8,039 nucleotides of DNA, taken from CAZMMV01 sp964567475. Its GTDB lineage: Bacteria > Bacillota > Clostridia > Tissierellales > Tissierellaceae. The stretch is from NCBI GenBank assembly GCA_964567475.1, contig CAZMMV010000074.1, forward strand, positions 1 to 8,039. Reading direction: 5' to 3'. Below the pieces are notes generated by a model. It had not been told where the DNA came from. It saw only the letters and a list, made by a program, of their open reading frames with translations, and made no database searches. Both the position numbers and the translations under genes were made by a program. Shown here one piece after another: positions 6,580 to 8,039 of this stretch (positions are counted from its first letter, which is position 1; every line of letters starts with the position of its first letter).

Positions 6580-6609
6580 GACCTAAGACAGGAAATGTAT
6601 GTCAGTAAA

Positions 6610-6643
6610 TAGATTTGGGTGCACTATTGTGCAATGTAATCTA
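6610..6643 (+). other. Extra hairpin between T-box terminator and ileS
   Basis: TAGATT (6610-6615) pairs with AATCTA (6638-6643), and inside it TGCAC (6620-6624) pairs with GTGCA (6629-6633) around a TATT loop, with a 4x4 internal loop between. It lies 33 bases before the chosen ileS start and leaves the ribosome site free. There is no U-run, so it is not a terminator; it might act in mRNA stability or processing. The rest of 6580-6660 shows nothing else. Confidence 0.5.
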
Positions 6644-6676
6644 AAATAATATTCTAATATAGAAAGGATGGGGAAT

Positions 6677-8039
6677 TTGGAAAAATTTAAAGAATTATCA
6701 AATGAGCCTGTTAAAAACAGGGAACATGAGCTTAGTGAATATTGGAAAAAAATAGATTTACTTCATAAGTCAGTAAATACAAGAGATAAAGATAAACCCT
6801 ATGTATTTTTTGAAGGACCTCCTACAGCAAATGGCAAGCCAGGTATACATCATGTAATGGCAAGAACTCTAAAGGACTTGACTTGTAGATATAAAACAAT
6901 GGAGGGCTATCAAGTAAAGAGAAAAGCAGGTTGGGATACCCATGGACTTCCAGTAGAAATTGAAGTAGAGAAGAAATTAAAACTAAAAAATAAACACGAT
7001 ATTGAAACTTATGGTTTAGAAAAGTTTAACAAACAATGTAGAGACTCTGTTTTCGTATATGAAGAACAATGGAGAGAGATGACAGAGAGAATGGCTTATC
7101 TTATAGATTTAGATAATCCATATATAACTTTAGAAAATGATTATATAGAATCTGTATGGTGGATATTAGATAAATTTCATAAAGAAGGATTGATATATGA
7201 AGGTCACAAGATACTACCATATTGTTCAAGATGCGGTACAGGTTTAGCTTCTCATGAAGTAGCTCAAGGATATCAAGAAGTAAAAACTGAAACTGTAACA
7301 GTAAAATTCAAACTAAAAGACAAAGATGAATATTTTCTAGCTTGGACAACTACTCCTTGGACACTTCCTTCAAATGTTTGCTTAACAGTAAACCCTAATG
7401 AAACTTATATAAAAGTAAAACAAAATGATGAGATTTATTACGTAGGAAAAGTTTTAGCAGATAAAGTATTAGGTGAAGATTACCAAGTATTGGAAGAAAT
7501 GACAGGAAAAGATTTAGAACATGTTGAATATGAACAATTGATTCCTTTTATAAAAGTAGATGAGAAAGCATTTTATGTAACTTTAGGAGATTATGTAACA
7601 ACTGAAGACGGTACAGGAATAGTACACTCTGCACCAGCTTTTGGTGAAGATGACTATAACATTGGAGTTAAATATAACTTGCCAGTAGTAAATCCTGTAT
7701 CTGAAGAAGGTAAGTTTTTAGAAACACCTTGGGAAGGTAGATTTGTAATGGATGCAGATCTTGACATAATTATCTGGTTAGGAGAACAGGGTAAAGTATA
7801 TAAAAAGCAAAAGATGGTTCACAACTATCCACATTGCTGGAGATGTAAAACACCACTTCTATACTATGCTAAACCTTCTTGGTATATAGAAATGACAAAA
7901 CTAAAAGACAAGTTAATAGAAAACAATAATGGAGTAAACTGGTATCCTGATTTTGTTGGAGAAAAAAGATTTGGAAACTGGTTAGAAAACTTAAATGACT
8001 GGGCAATTTCTAGAAGTAGATATTGGGGAACTCCTTTCC
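6677..8039 (+). CDS. ileS: Isoleucyl-tRNA synthetase, N-terminal part (runs off window)
   Basis: 454 codons are visible, with no stop before the window end; the complete enzyme should be about 1,030-1,060 residues. It charges tRNA-Ile with isoleucine in the cytosol. The class I start is FFEGPPTANGKPGIHHVMAR (44-63): the HIGH signature is replaced by GIHH (56-59). KAGWDTHGLPVEIEVEK (83-99) follows. The CP1 editing domain carries AWTTTPWTLPSN (222-233) and GTGIVHSAPAFGEDDY (312-327). Cys pairs CSRC (183-186) and CWRC (387-390) may bind zinc. DWAISRSRYWGTPF (441-454) ends the window; KMSKS and the anticodon domain lie beyond. It resembles type 2 (eukaryote-like) IleRS. TTG 6677 is favoured because AAAGGA (6663-6668) sits 8 nt upstream; ATG 6668 is in frame (+3 aa) but overlaps that site and has none of its own. 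The isoleucine T-box just upstream confirms the identity. Confidence 0.96.
   Translation, partial: MEKFKELSNEPVKNREHELSEYWKKIDLLHKSVNTRDKDKPYVFFEGPPTANGKPGIHHVMARTLKDLTCRYKTMEGYQVKRKAGWDTHGLPVEIEVEKKLKLKNKHDIETYGLEKFNKQCRDSVFVYEEQWREMTERMAYLIDLDNPYITLENDYIESVWWILDKFHKEGLIYEGHKILPYCSRCGTGLASHEVAQGYQEVKTETVTVKFKLKDKDEYFLAWTTTPWTLPSNVCLTVNPNETYIKVKQNDEIYYVGKVLADKVLGEDYQVLEEMTGKDLEHVEYEQLIPFIKVDEKAFYVTLGDYVTTEDGTGIVHSAPAFGEDDYNIGVKYNLPVVNPVSEEGKFLETPWEGRFVMDADLDIIIWLGEQGKVYKKQKMVHNYPHCWRCKTPLLYYAKPSWYIEMTKLKDKLIENNNGVNWYPDFVGEKRFGNWLENLNDWAISRSRYWGTPF

Noticed and set aside
1..8039. CRISPR array, insertion sequence, attachment site, toxin-antitoxin or defence system
   Set aside because: No regular spaced repeats, terminal inverted repeats, transposase or recombinase motifs, or small gene pairs are visible; all sizeable coding regions belong to recognisable cellular families.

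Overview
The window reads as ordinary chromosome of a low-GC, Gram-positive, probably anaerobic Firmicute of the class Clostridia. This rests on the very AT-rich DNA, AGA/ATA-heavy codon use, strong AAAGGAG ribosome sites, a lipoprotein signal peptide, a T-box leader and a PyrR-type RNA hairpin. All six genes are on the + strand. No mobile element, CRISPR array, rRNA or tRNA is visible.

Block 1 (1-2194): a promoter, a lipoprotein of the DUF4015 glycoside-hydrolase-like family and, 16 bp further on, a small radical SAM protein with a CX4CX2C cysteine motif; an intrinsic terminator closes the pair. Block 2 (2206-3668): a monocistronic NCS2 uracil permease with an extended -10 promoter, a leader holding a perfect 17-bp tandem repeat, and a PyrR-binding hairpin whose 3' arm reaches into the Shine-Dalgarno sequence. 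It ends in an 18-bp perfect-stem terminator. Block 3 (3676-6274): a HI0933/BaiN-type flavoprotein followed 18 bp later by a COG4091-type NAD-binding + SAF domain protein, probably one operon. Block 4 (6285-8039): a near-consensus promoter, an isoleucine T-box riboswitch (AUC specifier, UGGU tRNA-acceptor bulge, antiterminator/terminator), an extra leader hairpin, and the first 454 codons of isoleucyl-tRNA synthetase, which runs off the window end.

The blocks look like separate housekeeping or peripheral units, not one pathway. Two are controlled by RNA: uracil uptake by pyrimidine nucleotides through PyrR (inferred to act on translation) and ileS by uncharged tRNA-Ile. I see no clear new multi-gene system. 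The most notable points are the swapped class I signature in IleRS (GIHH instead of HIGH, a variant linked to strong mupirocin resistance), the PyrR hairpin over the permease ribosome site, a possible ATT start codon on the lipoprotein gene, and an uncharacterised oxidoreductase pair.
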